A stretch of DNA of 64,000 bases from an uncultured Lachnospiraceae bacterium (GCA_946614165.1 CAMOGQ010000002.1:1-64000), one strand, 5' to 3'. Shown: positions 23,789 to 32,434, counted from the stretch's first letter. Made by a program: numbers and translations. Notes: a model not told the origin generated them from the sequence alone.

Positions 23789-25404
23789 AAAAGACCGGAA
23801 GAAGATTTCTGCCCCTTATGCTGGCGCTGGTTCTTGTATGCGGCATTCTGCTGACAGGCTGCCACGGATCTGCCAGGCGTGTGTCCTTTGAGCTGCCCGA
23901 AGAGTTCGACACCTCCAGGGACTACAACATTACCTTCTGGGCCAAGAACGATACCAACAAGACCCAGGTCAAGATCTATGAAAAGGCCATAAAGGACTTT
24001 GAGTCCTACTACCCCAACATCCATGTGAATATCCGTACCTATACGGACTACGGCACCATTTACAACGACGTCATCACCAATATTTCCACCAACACCACCC
24101 CCAACGTCTGCATTTCCTATCCGGACCACATCGCCACTTACCTGACCGGCGAGAACGTGGTGGTCCCTCTGGACAACCTGCTGACCGATGAGAAATACGG
24201 CCTGGGCGGGGCCGGGGTCCTCTTTGACGGGCCTTCCAAGGACGAGGTGGTGCCGGAATTTCTGGACGAGTGCACCATAGGCGGGGTCTACTACGCCCTG
24301 CCCTACATGCGGTCCACCGAAGCCTGCTATGTCAATAAGACCTACGTGGAGAAACTGGGCTTTGAACTGCCCGAGACCCTGACCTGGGACTTTGTCTGGG
24401 AGGTGTCCGAGGCGGCCATGGAAAAGGATAAGTCCGGCAGCTTCAAGGTCAACGGACAGAACGTCCTGATCCCCTTCATCTATAAGTCCACCGACAACAT
24501 GATGATCCAGATGCTGGCCCAGAAGGACGCTCCCTATTCCACGGACGGGGGAGAGATCCAGATCTTCAACGACGACACAAAGGATCTTCTTTATACCATC
24601 GGCGAGCATGCCAGAACAAAAGCCTTCTCCACCTTCAAGATCGGCGGCTATCCGGCCAACTTCCTCAACGCCGGCCAGTGTATCTTTGCGGTGGACTCCA
24701 CCGCCGGATCCACCTGGATGGGGAGCGAGGCTCCTCTGGTGGACATCGCGGCGGACAAGCTGGTGAAATTCGAGACGCAGGTCATGACCGTGCCCCAGTT
24801 CGATCCCGAACATCCGAAGATGATCTCCCAGGGCCCTTCCGTATGTATCTTCAACAAGGAAGACCATCAGGAAGTCCTGGCCTCCTGGCTCTTCACCCAG
24901 TACCTGCTGACCAACGACGTTCAGATCGCCTATGCGGAGACCGAAGGCTATGTACCGGTCACCCTGAAGGCCCAGCAGGCGGAGGAATATCAGGACTATC
25001 TTAACCGGGGCGGCGAGGACAATACGGACCACTACCAGGTCAAGATCGATGCCACACAGCTTCTGATCGACAACATCGCCAATACCTTTACCACTCCCGT
25101 CTTCAACGGCTCCGCCTCCCTCAGAGACGCGGCGGGCCAGCTAATCGAAAATGTGACCAAGTCCGAACGCCGCAAGGAGAAGGTGGACGACAAGTACATG
25201 AAGGAGCTTTTCTCCTCTGTCACCTCCCTGTACCGTCTGGACCAGATCGTGACCAGCGAAGGATCCGGCGGCAAAAAGGATCTGGGCCCCCTGCCCGCGG
25301 GCTCCAAGGCTCTGATCGGCACCCTGGTCCTGGCCTGGATCCTGATCGGCCTCTACGTGCTCAGGGACTACCGGCAGACAAAGGCAAAAGGCGGGGGCAA
25401 ATAA
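23785..25404 (+). CDS. Extracellular solute-binding lipoprotein with C-terminal membrane helix
   Basis: The 539-residue product starts with a lipoprotein signal (VCGILLTGC) and has a large sugar-binding-protein fold (ITFWAKND, then an extracellular family-1 layout with YYALPYMRSTEACYVNK). Unusually, it ends in a second membrane anchor: about residues 509-527, ALIGTLVLAWILIGLYVL, followed by a basic tail (RDYRQTKAKGGGK). Normal members stop at about 420-450 residues and have no such helix. The protein would be tied to the membrane at both ends, possibly fixed to its permease. It completes the four-gene importer. Substrate class (sugar, oligosaccharide or glycerol phosphodiester) is open. Confidence 0.88.
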   Translation: MKKTGRRFLPLMLALVLVCGILLTGCHGSARRVSFELPEEFDTSRDYNITFWAKNDTNKTQVKIYEKAIKDFESYYPNIHVNIRTYTDYGTIYNDVITNISTNTTPNVCISYPDHIATYLTGENVVVPLDNLLTDEKYGLGGAGVLFDGPSKDEVVPEFLDECTIGGVYYALPYMRSTEACYVNKTYVEKLGFELPETLTWDFVWEVSEAAMEKDKSGSFKVNGQNVLIPFIYKSTDNMMIQMLAQKDAPYSTDGGEIQIFNDDTKDLLYTIGEHARTKAFSTFKIGGYPANFLNAGQCIFAVDSTAGSTWMGSEAPLVDIAADKLVKFETQVMTVPQFDPEHPKMISQGPSVCIFNKEDHQEVLASWLFTQYLLTNDVQIAYAETEGYVPVTLKAQQAEEYQDYLNRGGEDNTDHYQVKIDATQLLIDNIANTFTTPVFNGSASLRDAAGQLIENVTKSERRKEKVDDKYMKELFSSVTSLYRLDQIVTSEGSGGKKDLGPLPAGSKALIGTLVLAWILIGLYVLRDYRQTKAKGGGK

Positions 25405-25564
25405 GGGATTAACGGGGATTGAGGTTGACGGATTTCTCCAAAATCCTTATAACTGAAGTGTAACCTGACAGATCGGGTTTACATGTGACACGGCTGCTCC
25501 CTGAGGGGAGAAGCCGGCGATCAAAAGGAGAGGCCGCCAAAGAGCGGCCGGAAAGGAAAAAGAT

Positions 25565-26389
25565 ATGAAAAAGAAACTGGTTGTACTGCTTACAGCATCC
25601 CTGGTCCTTGGACTGACAGCCTGCGGCGGCTCCAAGCCCGCAGCAGAGCCCGCAGCCGAGGAAAAGACGGAAGAAGAAGCCCCTGCCGAAGAAGAGGCTC
25701 CTGCTGAAGAGGAAGCTCCCGCAGAAGAAGAGGCTCCCGCAGAGGTCATGTCCTATGCCGATTTCATGGCAGCAGAAGTGGACGATCCCGTGACTGTCGA
25801 GACCTATGTACAGGCCAAGCAGGGCTGGTGGGACGGTGCCGTTACCATGTACACACAGAATGAAGAAGGCGCTTACTTTATCTACAACATGCCCATCTCT
25901 GAGGAAGACAACGAAGCTCTGGTTCCCGGAACCAAGATCCGCGTCTCCGGCTACAAGGCAGTCTTCTCCGGCGAAGTCGAGATCAGCGACGTACAGTCCT
26001 ATGAAGTCATCGATGCAGAGCCCTATATCGCAGAGGCCACCGATGTGACCGCAGCTCTGGGCACAGACGATCTGGAGACCTACATGAACTACTTCGCAGC
26101 TTTCAAGGGCCTGACCGTAGCTCCCTCCACTGATCCCGACGGCAACGAAGTCGCTTACCTTTACAAGTGGGACGGCTCCGGCAACGACGGCGACGACCTG
26201 TACTTCAATGTAACAGACGGAACCAACACTTATTCCTTCACCGTAGAGTCCTATCTGACAGGCGCCGGCACCGACGTTTACGAAGCTGTCAAGGCTCTGG
26301 AGATCGGCCAGAAGATCGATATGGAAGGCTTCCTCTATTGGTATGAAGGCCCCAACCCTCACATCACTTCCGTGACTGTCGTGGAATAA
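25565..26389 (+). CDS. Lipoprotein with acidic repeat linker and OB-fold-like domains
   Basis: The 274-residue product has a lipobox (LVLGLTACG), a Glu/Ala/Pro linker of four EEEAPA units, and then two similar beta-rich parts: VDDPVTVETYVQAKQGWWDGAVTMY...KIRVSGYK and the later LTVAPSTDPDG...KIDMEGFLYWYEGPNPHITSVTVV. The second part, with the W/Y-rich PHITSV end, reads like an OB-fold of the kind used in secreted DNA- or sugar-binding proteins. I do not assign a function. Gap to the binding protein is 160 bases with no clear terminator, so it may have its own promoter. High expression is suggested by the codon choice (inference). Confidence 0.7.
   Translation: MKKKLVVLLTASLVLGLTACGGSKPAAEPAAEEKTEEEAPAEEEAPAEEEAPAEEEAPAEVMSYADFMAAEVDDPVTVETYVQAKQGWWDGAVTMYTQNEEGAYFIYNMPISEEDNEALVPGTKIRVSGYKAVFSGEVEISDVQSYEVIDAEPYIAEATDVTAALGTDDLETYMNYFAAFKGLTVAPSTDPDGNEVAYLYKWDGSGNDGDDLYFNVTDGTNTYSFTVESYLTGAGTDVYEAVKALEIGQKIDMEGFLYWYEGPNPHITSVTVVE
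25670..25741 (+). repeat. Four 18-bp units coding for EEEAPA
   Basis: Four consecutive hexapeptide repeats form the linker between the lipid-anchored Cys and the folded part of the lipoprotein. The DNA units differ at third positions, so the repeat is old or under protein-level selection. It acts as a stiff, acidic spacer. Confidence 0.85.
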
Positions 26390-26453
26390 GAGGCATCTTT
26401 CACAGCTGAGAGAAAAAAGAATCTTATAAGAAAGCCGGCCCTGCCGGCATGAC

Positions 26454-26490
26454 AAGGCCCCTGCACCGCCCGATGCAGGGGCCTTTGTTT
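26454..26490 (+). terminator. Intrinsic terminator of the lipoprotein gene
   Basis: Perfect 12-bp stem (26454-26465 with 26474-26485), 8-base loop and T-rich tail. A small GCCGGC/GCCGGC hairpin lies just upstream. Confidence 0.88.
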
Positions 26491-26741
26491 CCGGTTTTCA
26501 GTTCTGTTATTTCCCTGCGGATGTTCCCGCAGGGGCCGGAAAATGCTCCGGATAATCAGACAGCCCCGGCTTTGGGGGCCGGGGCTGATTCTGATTCATA
26601 TGAGGGGGAGATAATTTCGTCTTCTTTCTGTTCACAGCTAATACGATAGCATACAATTCTAAAATCCCAATAAACAGGGGGAGAAATATTCCGAAAATTT
26701 ACTGAACAAAACGAAAACATAAGAAGACGCTTCTCCGGGGG
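26491..26741. other. Gene-poor stretch with a GC hairpin
   Basis: No convincing gene on either strand. It holds one strong hairpin at about 26560-26588 (CAGCCCCGG with CCGGGGCTG) with no T run on either side, then an AT-rich, purine-rich stretch. The hairpin may end the small minus-strand gene at 26742-26939. Confidence 0.4.
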
Positions 26742-26939
26742 TCAGCCGGCTGCCTTTTCGACTGAAGCTGTGTCCTCTGCCTTTGCCGCGGGTTCTGCAT
26801 CCGGACTCACCGGAGGCCTGCGTCTTGCGAAAGATGAAGTGATGGGACGGGACACCTTTCTGTTTGCCGGTCTGGGCTTGGGCGGTGCTACGTAAGCGGT
26901 ATTGGGCAGTGAAGATACTTTGATTTTTGCATATGCCAT
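26742..26939 (-). CDS. Small basic Pro/Ala-rich protein, unknown
   Basis: A 65-codon frame starts at ATG 26939 with GGAGTG upstream, and 49 bases further up lies an extended -10 on the same strand. The product (opening MAYAKIKVSSLPN) is rich in Pro and Arg in the middle and Ala/Glu at the end, with no hydrophobic segment. I recognise no family. The promoter and site arrangement support a real gene, but coding is not certain. Confidence 0.45.
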   Translation of the reverse strand: MAYAKIKVSSLPNTAYVAPPKPRPANRKVSRPITSSFARRRPPVSPDAEPAAKAEDTASVEKAAG

Positions 26940-26987
26940 TCTTGCACACTCCGTTTCTGATGACTGATTTGCTTTATCTTCTTTATT

Positions 26988-26993
26988 ATTATA
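26988..26993 (-). promoter_or_regulatory. Minus-strand extended -10
   Basis: Read on the minus strand, TGG then TATAAT precedes the small gene. A TTGACA lies nine bases further up, too near to be its -35. Confidence 0.5.
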
Positions 26994-27169
26994 CCACACG
27001 GGTGTCAAGGGACTGGAGAGACAAATTTTCACTGAATTTTCGAGCTTTTCAGACAATTATTGGTCATTATCACTATCGGTCCGGAATAGGTTGACGGTTT
27101 TTGAAATTTATCATCGGTTCTTGCGCTTTCCTTTTTTCCCGCTGTCTTTCTGACTGGGGGACAAAAGCC

Positions 27170-27198
27170 TTGTGAGCCCTCTCCGAACGTGTCATAAT
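27170..27198 (+). promoter_or_regulatory. Promoter of the nucleoside kinase operon
   Basis: TTGTGA (27170-27175), a 17-base spacer and CATAAT (27193-27198), 49 bases before the uridine kinase start. The rest of the 300-base gap shows nothing else clear. Confidence 0.65.
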
Positions 27199-27246
27199 AT
27201 GCTTAGCACCCGGCACAGTACTATATATTTCAGCGAGGAAAGACAA

Positions 27247-27900
27247 ATGGATGATCGGATCTTTGAGATAAAAGAAGAAGACGAAAACAAAGAAAAGGAA
27301 TGCATCATCATCGGCATCGCGGGAGGCACCGGCAGCGGCAAGTCCACCTTTACCAGAAGGATCAAGGAAGCCTTCGGCGACCAGGTGACGGTGATCTATC
27401 ATGACAACTATTACAGGCGCAACGACGGGATTCCCTTTGAGGAGAGGAAAAAGATCAATTACGACCATCCGGACGCCCTGGAGACCGATCTTCTGATCGA
27501 GCATCTGACAGAACTGCGCCACGGCCGGCCCATCCAGTGCCCCGTCTATGACTATGCGGTCCACAACCGTTCGGACAAGACCATACCCATCCTGCCCTCC
27601 AGGGTCATCCTGGTGGAAGGCATCCTGGTCCTTTCCGACGAAAGGCTCAGGGACCTTCTGGATATCAAGATCTACGTGGAGGCGGATGCCGACGAAAGGA
27701 TCCTCAGAAGAGCCCTCCGGGACATGGAGGAGAGAGGCAGGGACCTTCGGGGCATCATCGACCAGTATCTGACCACGGTCAAGCCCATGCACTACCTTTA
27801 TGTGGAGCCCACCAAGGCCAAGGCGGACATCGTGATCAACAGCGGCAAAAACAAGGTAGCCTTTGAAATCGTAAAGGCCAGGATCATGCAGCTACTGTAA
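27247..27900 (+). CDS. udk: Uridine kinase
   Basis: The 217-residue product has the P-loop GGTGSGKST, the YHDNYYR substrate motif, YDHPDALETDLL, and the lid region RDMEERGRDL followed by QYLTTVKPMHYLYVEPTKAKADIVI, all typical of uridine/cytidine kinase. It would phosphorylate uridine and cytidine to UMP and CMP. Length is normal. Start at 27247 with GAGGAAAG; the frame opens earlier at 27172 inside the promoter. It leads an operon of three nucleoside-type kinases (16-base gap to tdk). Confidence 0.92.
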   Translation: MDDRIFEIKEEDENKEKECIIIGIAGGTGSGKSTFTRRIKEAFGDQVTVIYHDNYYRRNDGIPFEERKKINYDHPDALETDLLIEHLTELRHGRPIQCPVYDYAVHNRSDKTIPILPSRVILVEGILVLSDERLRDLLDIKIYVEADADERILRRALRDMEERGRDLRGIIDQYLTTVKPMHYLYVEPTKAKADIVINSGKNKVAFEIVKARIMQLL

Positions 27901-27915
27901 GGGCGGGGGAGACAG

Positions 27916-28491
27916 ATGGCGAAACTGTATTTCAGATACGGAGCCATGGGCTCCTCCAAGACGGCCAACGCTCTGATGGTCCGTTACAACTATGAGGAAA
28001 AGGGCCAGCACGCGGTCCTCTTAAAACCCAGATTCGAAAAGAGGGACGGAGAGACCATCATCCGCTCCAGGATCGGCCTGCAGGCTGAGGCCCTCTTTGC
28101 CGAGGATTTTCTGGACAGCTGCAAAGACAGAGAGGACTGGTCGGGCGTGGCGGCCATCATCGTGGACGAATGCCATTTCCTGGATCCCTCCTATATCGAC
28201 CAGCTGGCATATATCGTGGATACCTATAACGTGCCGGTCCTCTGCTACGGGCTCAGGACAGACTTCCGCAGCGAACTGTTCGCCGCTTCCAAAAGACTCA
28301 TGGAGCTGGCGGACCGCCTGGAAGAGGTCCCCACGGTCTGCTGGTGCGGAAGACGCGCCCATTTCAACGCCAGATTCGTGGACGGAAAGATCGTCAGGGA
28401 CGGCGAGCAGTTCATGCTGGGCGCCAACGAAAGCTATACATCACTCTGCAGGAAGCACTACATGGAAGGCAGGCTTAAGGGCGATGACTGA
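27916..28491 (+). CDS. tdk: Thymidine kinase
   Basis: The 191-residue product is a type II thymidine kinase: P-loop GAMGSSKT, the Walker B-like IIVDECHFL, the lasso segment, and a zinc site made of CWCG and CRKH. It would make dTMP from thymidine. The stop overlaps the next start by eight bases (28484-28491). Together with uridine kinase upstream it provides pyrimidine nucleoside salvage. Confidence 0.93.
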   Translation: MAKLYFRYGAMGSSKTANALMVRYNYEEKGQHAVLLKPRFEKRDGETIIRSRIGLQAEALFAEDFLDSCKDREDWSGVAAIIVDECHFLDPSYIDQLAYIVDTYNVPVLCYGLRTDFRSELFAASKRLMELADRLEEVPTVCWCGRRAHFNARFVDGKIVRDGEQFMLGANESYTSLCRKHYMEGRLKGDD

Positions 28492-29440
28492 GATCAGGAG
28501 AAAAAAGCACGGAATCGTAGTGACAGGCGCCACCTTTGTGGACGTGAAGGGCTATCCCCTGGGGGCCTATCTGCCCGGAGGGAGAAACGCGGGCACGGTG
28601 GTCCAGGTCCACGGAGGCGTCAGCCGCAATATCGCGGAGGACATAGCCAACCTGGAGCTGCGGCCCACCTACCTGACCATCCTGGACCGTTCTGGGATCT
28701 CCACCGATGTCCGGACCCGGATGGAAAAGCATAAGGTGGACATGTCCTATACGATCTATTCGGAAAAGGGCCTGGGACTCTGGCTGGCGGTCTTTGACAG
28801 CGACGGGGAGGTCACGGCCTCCGTGTCCCAGAGGCCCGACCTCCTGCCCATGTGCAGCCTGCTGGACGAAAAAGGAGACGAGATCTTCTCGGAGGCGGAC
28901 TCCGTGACCCTGGAGGTGGACATGGACCCCCGCCTGATCAAGAGGATCCTGGCCCTGGCGGAGAAATATCAGATCCCTGCCTTTGCCGTGGTCTCCAACA
29001 TGACCATAGCCGTGGAAAGGCGGGAACTTTTCCAGAGAACAGCATGCTTTGTCTGCAACCAGCAGGAGGCGGGGATCTATTTCGCCGACGACTACAGCCG
29101 CTACAGCCCGGAAGAGATGCTGGAGATGCTGAAGGAGAAGGTCAAGACCGCCCGGATCCCCCGGATCGTGGTGACCATGGGAGGCCAGGGCAGCGTATAT
29201 GCTTCCGAAACGGGAGAGAGCGGCATCGTTCCCGCCTTCAAGGTGGACGTGGTGGATACCACCGGGGCGGGAGACGCCTTCTTTGCCGGCGTGACCTGCG
29301 GTCTGACCTACGGCAAGAGCCTTGGAGAGGCCTGTGAGATCGGGACCCGGGTGGCGGCCTCCGTTCTTATGACCAAGGAGAATGTCTGTCCCAGGTTCAG
29401 GCCTGAGGAATTCGGCATTGAGATCCCGGACGGGGAGTGA
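28484..29440 (+). CDS. PfkB-family kinase, pseudouridine-kinase-like
   Basis: The 318-residue product has the PfkB N-terminal GG motif in the form GGVSRNIAEDIANL, as in pseudouridine kinases, and the ATP/catalytic motif DTTGAGDAFFAG near its end, with VVTMGGQGSVY before it. The catalytic Asp is in GAGDAF. Position after uridine and thymidine kinases, with overlapping start, favours a nucleoside substrate; pseudouridine is the best guess. The usual partner, pseudouridine 5'-phosphate glycosidase, is not in this window. Ribose or another nucleoside remains possible. ATG 28484 is chosen because the protein aligns from there; longer readings run into tdk. Confidence 0.75.
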   Translation: MTEIRRKKHGIVVTGATFVDVKGYPLGAYLPGGRNAGTVVQVHGGVSRNIAEDIANLELRPTYLTILDRSGISTDVRTRMEKHKVDMSYTIYSEKGLGLWLAVFDSDGEVTASVSQRPDLLPMCSLLDEKGDEIFSEADSVTLEVDMDPRLIKRILALAEKYQIPAFAVVSNMTIAVERRELFQRTACFVCNQQEAGIYFADDYSRYSPEEMLEMLKEKVKTARIPRIVVTMGGQGSVYASETGESGIVPAFKVDVVDTTGAGDAFFAGVTCGLTYGKSLGEACEIGTRVAASVLMTKENVCPRFRPEEFGIEIPDGE

Positions 29441-29519
29441 GATCCGGGACCTGCCGGCCCTGCTTTTGCGCCTGCTTTGTTTTTTTTAATGTTCCTGTGG
29501 TTTATTTTCCGGACCGATA

Positions 29520-29528
29520 TGCTACAAT
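29520..29528 (+). promoter_or_regulatory. Extended -10 promoter of the BMP gene
   Basis: TGC then TACAAT (29523-29528), 51 bases before the lipoprotein start. A small hairpin (GGGG/CCCC, about 29550-29562) lies in the leader. Confidence 0.6.
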
Positions 29529-29578
29529 AAAGGGTAGTTGTTGAAAACAGGGGAATATCCCCGGAAAAGGAGAAAAGT

Positions 29579-30655
29579 ATGAAAAAGAAAATCCTTGCAG
29601 TATTAATGGCAGGCGTCATGGTGCTGGGGCTTGCAGCCTGCGGCGGCGGTTCAGGCACTTCCGCACCTGCTGAGACCCCCGAGGGCGGCGAAGCTGAAAC
29701 CGAAGCTCCTGCAGAGGCTTCCGAAATCTCCATCGGTCTGGTCACCGATGTAGGCGGCGTCAACGACGGTTCCTTCAACCAGTCCGCATGGGAAGGTCTT
29801 CAGAGGGCCCAGAAGGACATGGGCATCCAGGTCAACTATCTGGAATCCAAGACCGATGCCGACTACACTCCCAACATCGAAGCTTTCATGGATGAGGACT
29901 GCGACCTGATCATCTGCGTCGGCTACATGCTTGCAGACGCTACCCGCGCAGCTGCGGAAGCCAATCCCGATCAGAAATTCGCCATCATCGACGATGCCTC
30001 CATCGAACTGGACAACGTTGCCTGCCTGATGTTCAAGCAGGAGCAGGCTTCCTACCTGGTAGGCTATGTGGCAGGCATGATGACAGAGTCCAACACAGTA
30101 GGATTTGAGCTGGGCATGGCCAACGACACCATGAACACCTTCGGCTACGGCTACTGCGCAGGCGTCCTGGATGCCAACCCTGATGCCAAGATCCTTCAGA
30201 AGAACGCCAACAGCTTCGGTTCTCCCGAGACCGGCTCCTCCGACGCCAACGCCATGATCACCAACGGTGCCGACATCATCTATCACGCTGCAGGCGGCAC
30301 CGGCATCGGCGTCATCAAAAAGTGCCAGGAAGCCAACATCTATGCCATCGGCGTAGACTCCGACCAGTCCGTGATCGCTCCCGAGACCGTTCTGACCTCT
30401 GCCATGAAGAGAGTCGACAACGCAGTTTATGACTGCTCCGAAGCCGTTGTAAACGGCAGCTTCGAGAGCGGCGTAAAGACCTATGACCTGTCCGTCGGCG
30501 GCGTGGACATCGCTCCCACACAGGATCTGCTGACAGACGAAGTCAAGACAGCCATTGAAGACGTCAAGGCAAAGATCATCTCCGGCGAGATCACAGTTCC
30601 CGCTTCCAAGGCTGATTTCGAAGCCAAGTACGGCGACGTATACGAGCTTGACTGA
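29579..30655 (+). CDS. BMP-family (PnrA-type) nucleoside-binding lipoprotein
   Basis: The 358-residue product has a lipobox (VLGLAACG), a short Glu/Ala/Pro linker and a BMP fold: IGLVTDVGGVNDGSFNQSAWEGL (the family start, with the Asp/Asn pair that binds ribose), DLIICVGYMLADA, and GADIIYHAAGGTGIGV. BMP proteins such as PnrA bind purine nucleosides for an ABC importer. The importer genes appear 2.8 kb downstream, after yjjI-yjjW. Distance to uridine/thymidine kinases and to deoC and adenosine deaminase supports a nucleoside cargo. Confidence 0.92.
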   Translation: MKKKILAVLMAGVMVLGLAACGGGSGTSAPAETPEGGEAETEAPAEASEISIGLVTDVGGVNDGSFNQSAWEGLQRAQKDMGIQVNYLESKTDADYTPNIEAFMDEDCDLIICVGYMLADATRAAAEANPDQKFAIIDDASIELDNVACLMFKQEQASYLVGYVAGMMTESNTVGFELGMANDTMNTFGYGYCAGVLDANPDAKILQKNANSFGSPETGSSDANAMITNGADIIYHAAGGTGIGVIKKCQEANIYAIGVDSDQSVIAPETVLTSAMKRVDNAVYDCSEAVVNGSFESGVKTYDLSVGGVDIAPTQDLLTDEVKTAIEDVKAKIISGEITVPASKADFEAKYGDVYELD

Positions 30656-30736
30656 TCTCTGAAAAAGCCGAAAAGATTTGGGCCTGAGCGAAATTCAGGC
30701 ATCATTTTCCCGGCAAACAGGCTATAATGAATACAG

Positions 30737-30775
30737 GGCCGGCCGACGTGGTTTGTGCGTCGGCCGGCCTTTTTA
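30737..30775 (+). terminator. Strong terminator between the BMP gene and yjjI
   Basis: Perfect 12-bp GC stem (30737-30748 with 30758-30769) and T5. A weaker hairpin with a T-rich tail (30682-30708) already lies after the BMP stop, and a TATAAT sits at 30723-30728, immediately before this structure. Downstream another hairpin (CTGCAGAGG with CCTCTGTGCAG, about 30797-30830) could compete. The set may form a control leader for yjjI. Confidence 0.85.
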
Positions 30776-30880
30776 TAAAAGGCCTTTCTTTCTGCAGAGG
30801 GACGCGTCCTGCCCCGCCTCTGTGCAGGGGGAAATGCCGCTTACAGACCGCTTTTCTTTTTATTGAAGGAGGAAACAATC

Positions 30881-32425
30881 ATGCGGGATATTTCCATGGA
30901 AAGAGTCAATACCACCAGGCAGGAGATCCTGGACATCATCAAATCTCCCACCCTGACCCATGAGCAGAAGATGGTCTGCCTGGCCGGCAAGGCCGATTCC
31001 CTGCTGGAGGTCATGGATCTGCCGGAGGGGCTGGACGAGCTTTTGAATGCTCCCATCGAGACCCAGTGCATCTGCGACCTGAATGAGGGCCACGCCCCCA
31101 TGCGTCCCAGATACATTGCTCCGGACTATGAAAAGTTTTTGAAAAACGGCAGCGCCTTTCTGCAGCTGGAGCCTCCGACGGACCTGTTCGAAGCCCTGAA
31201 CGCCCTGCTCATCATCTACAAGCACGTACCCAGCATCACCAACTACCCGGTCTATCTGGGACAGCTGGACGACCTTCTGGAGCCCTATATCGACACTGTG
31301 GACGAAAAGACGGCAAGAAAGCTGATCCGCCTCTTCCTCCTGCAGGTAGACAGGACCATCCTGGACTCCTTCTCCCACGCAGACATAGGTCCAAAGCCCA
31401 CCAGGGCCGGCCTTTATGTCCTGGAAGCGGAAAAGGAACTGGAGGACGCCGTCCCCAATCTCAGTCTCAAATATGAAGAAGGGGTCACAGACGATGCCTT
31501 CATGCTCTCCGCCATAGACTGCGCCCTGCACAGCGCAAAGCCCAGCTTCGCCAACCATCTCATGTTCCGCAGGGAACTGACGGACCGCTATGTCATCGCT
31601 TCCTGTTACAACGGTCTGCCCCTGGGAGGCGGCTCCTACACCCTGTGCCGCCTGATCCTGGGCAATATCGCAAAGAGAGCCTCCGGCATAGAGGATTTCA
31701 AGACCAGGGAACTTCCCCGGGTCATGGAGATCATGGCCGCCTACATGGACGAGCGAATCCGCTTTGAAGTGGAGGAGAGCGGCTTCTTCGAACACAACTT
31801 CCTGATCCAGGAAGGGCTGGTGGAGAGGGAGCGCTTTACCGCCATGTTCGGTCTGGTGGGCCTTGCGGAAGCCGTCAACATCCTTCTGGAAAAAGAGGGA
31901 AGAAAAGGCCGCTTCGGCCACGACCAGGCAGCCAATGATCTGGGCGTGGAGATCATGGAGGTGATCGACGCCTTCAACCAGGCCCATGTCAATCCCTACT
32001 GCGAGGTGACGGGAGGCCATTTCCTCCTGCACGCCCAGGTGGGGATCGCCAGCGACGTGGGGGTGACCCCCGGCACCAGGATCCCCATCGGAGAGGAACC
32101 GGAAGAACTGATCGACCAGCTCCTGGTCCTTTCCCGCTTCCACCACTATTTCCCTTCGGGGACCGGAGACATCTTCCCCATCGACGTGACGGTCCACAGG
32201 AATCCCGAGTACGTGCTGGACATCATTAAGGGCGCCTTCCGCAAGGATCTGCGCTATCTGTCCTTCTATTCCTCCGATTCGGACGTGATCCGGGTCACGG
32301 GATACCTGGTCAAGCGGTCCGAAATGGAGAAGCTGGACGCAGGGAATGCCGTCCTGCAGGATACCACGGCACTGGGCCTTGGAGCTTCCAAAAACGGGAA
32401 GATCCTGGAGCGGAAGGTCCGCTGA
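30881..32425 (+). CDS. yjjI: YjjI-family glycyl-radical enzyme
   Basis: The 514-residue product matches the YjjI (DUF3029) family of small glycyl-radical enzymes. The C-terminal radical motif is RVTGY with Gly474, and a candidate active-site cysteine is Cys242 in ASCYNGLPLGG. Its activase follows 9 bases downstream. In such enzymes YjjW generates the glycyl radical, which passes to the Cys to start substrate chemistry; oxygen destroys it. The reaction of YjjI is unknown. Here it sits between a nucleoside-binding protein and its ABC importer, and deoC follows; in E. coli yjjI-yjjW adjoin the deo genes (from memory). This points to nucleoside or deoxyribose chemistry. AAGGAGG precedes ATG 30881. 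Confidence 0.9.
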   Translation: MRDISMERVNTTRQEILDIIKSPTLTHEQKMVCLAGKADSLLEVMDLPEGLDELLNAPIETQCICDLNEGHAPMRPRYIAPDYEKFLKNGSAFLQLEPPTDLFEALNALLIIYKHVPSITNYPVYLGQLDDLLEPYIDTVDEKTARKLIRLFLLQVDRTILDSFSHADIGPKPTRAGLYVLEAEKELEDAVPNLSLKYEEGVTDDAFMLSAIDCALHSAKPSFANHLMFRRELTDRYVIASCYNGLPLGGGSYTLCRLILGNIAKRASGIEDFKTRELPRVMEIMAAYMDERIRFEVEESGFFEHNFLIQEGLVERERFTAMFGLVGLAEAVNILLEKEGRKGRFGHDQAANDLGVEIMEVIDAFNQAHVNPYCEVTGGHFLLHAQVGIASDVGVTPGTRIPIGEEPEELIDQLLVLSRFHHYFPSGTGDIFPIDVTVHRNPEYVLDIIKGAFRKDLRYLSFYSSDSDVIRVTGYLVKRSEMEKLDAGNAVLQDTTALGLGASKNGKILERKVR

Positions 32426-32434
32426 TAAAGAACT

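Noticed and set aside
26659-26949. A second minus-strand frame over the small gene
   Set aside because: It has no ribosome-binding site and runs through the AT-rich downstream region; the frame at 26742-26939 has the better start.
28097-28483. An upstream extension of the PfkB kinase inside tdk
   Set aside because: The kinase sequence aligns only from 28484, and the extension lies in the wrong frame of a well-conserved thymidine kinase.
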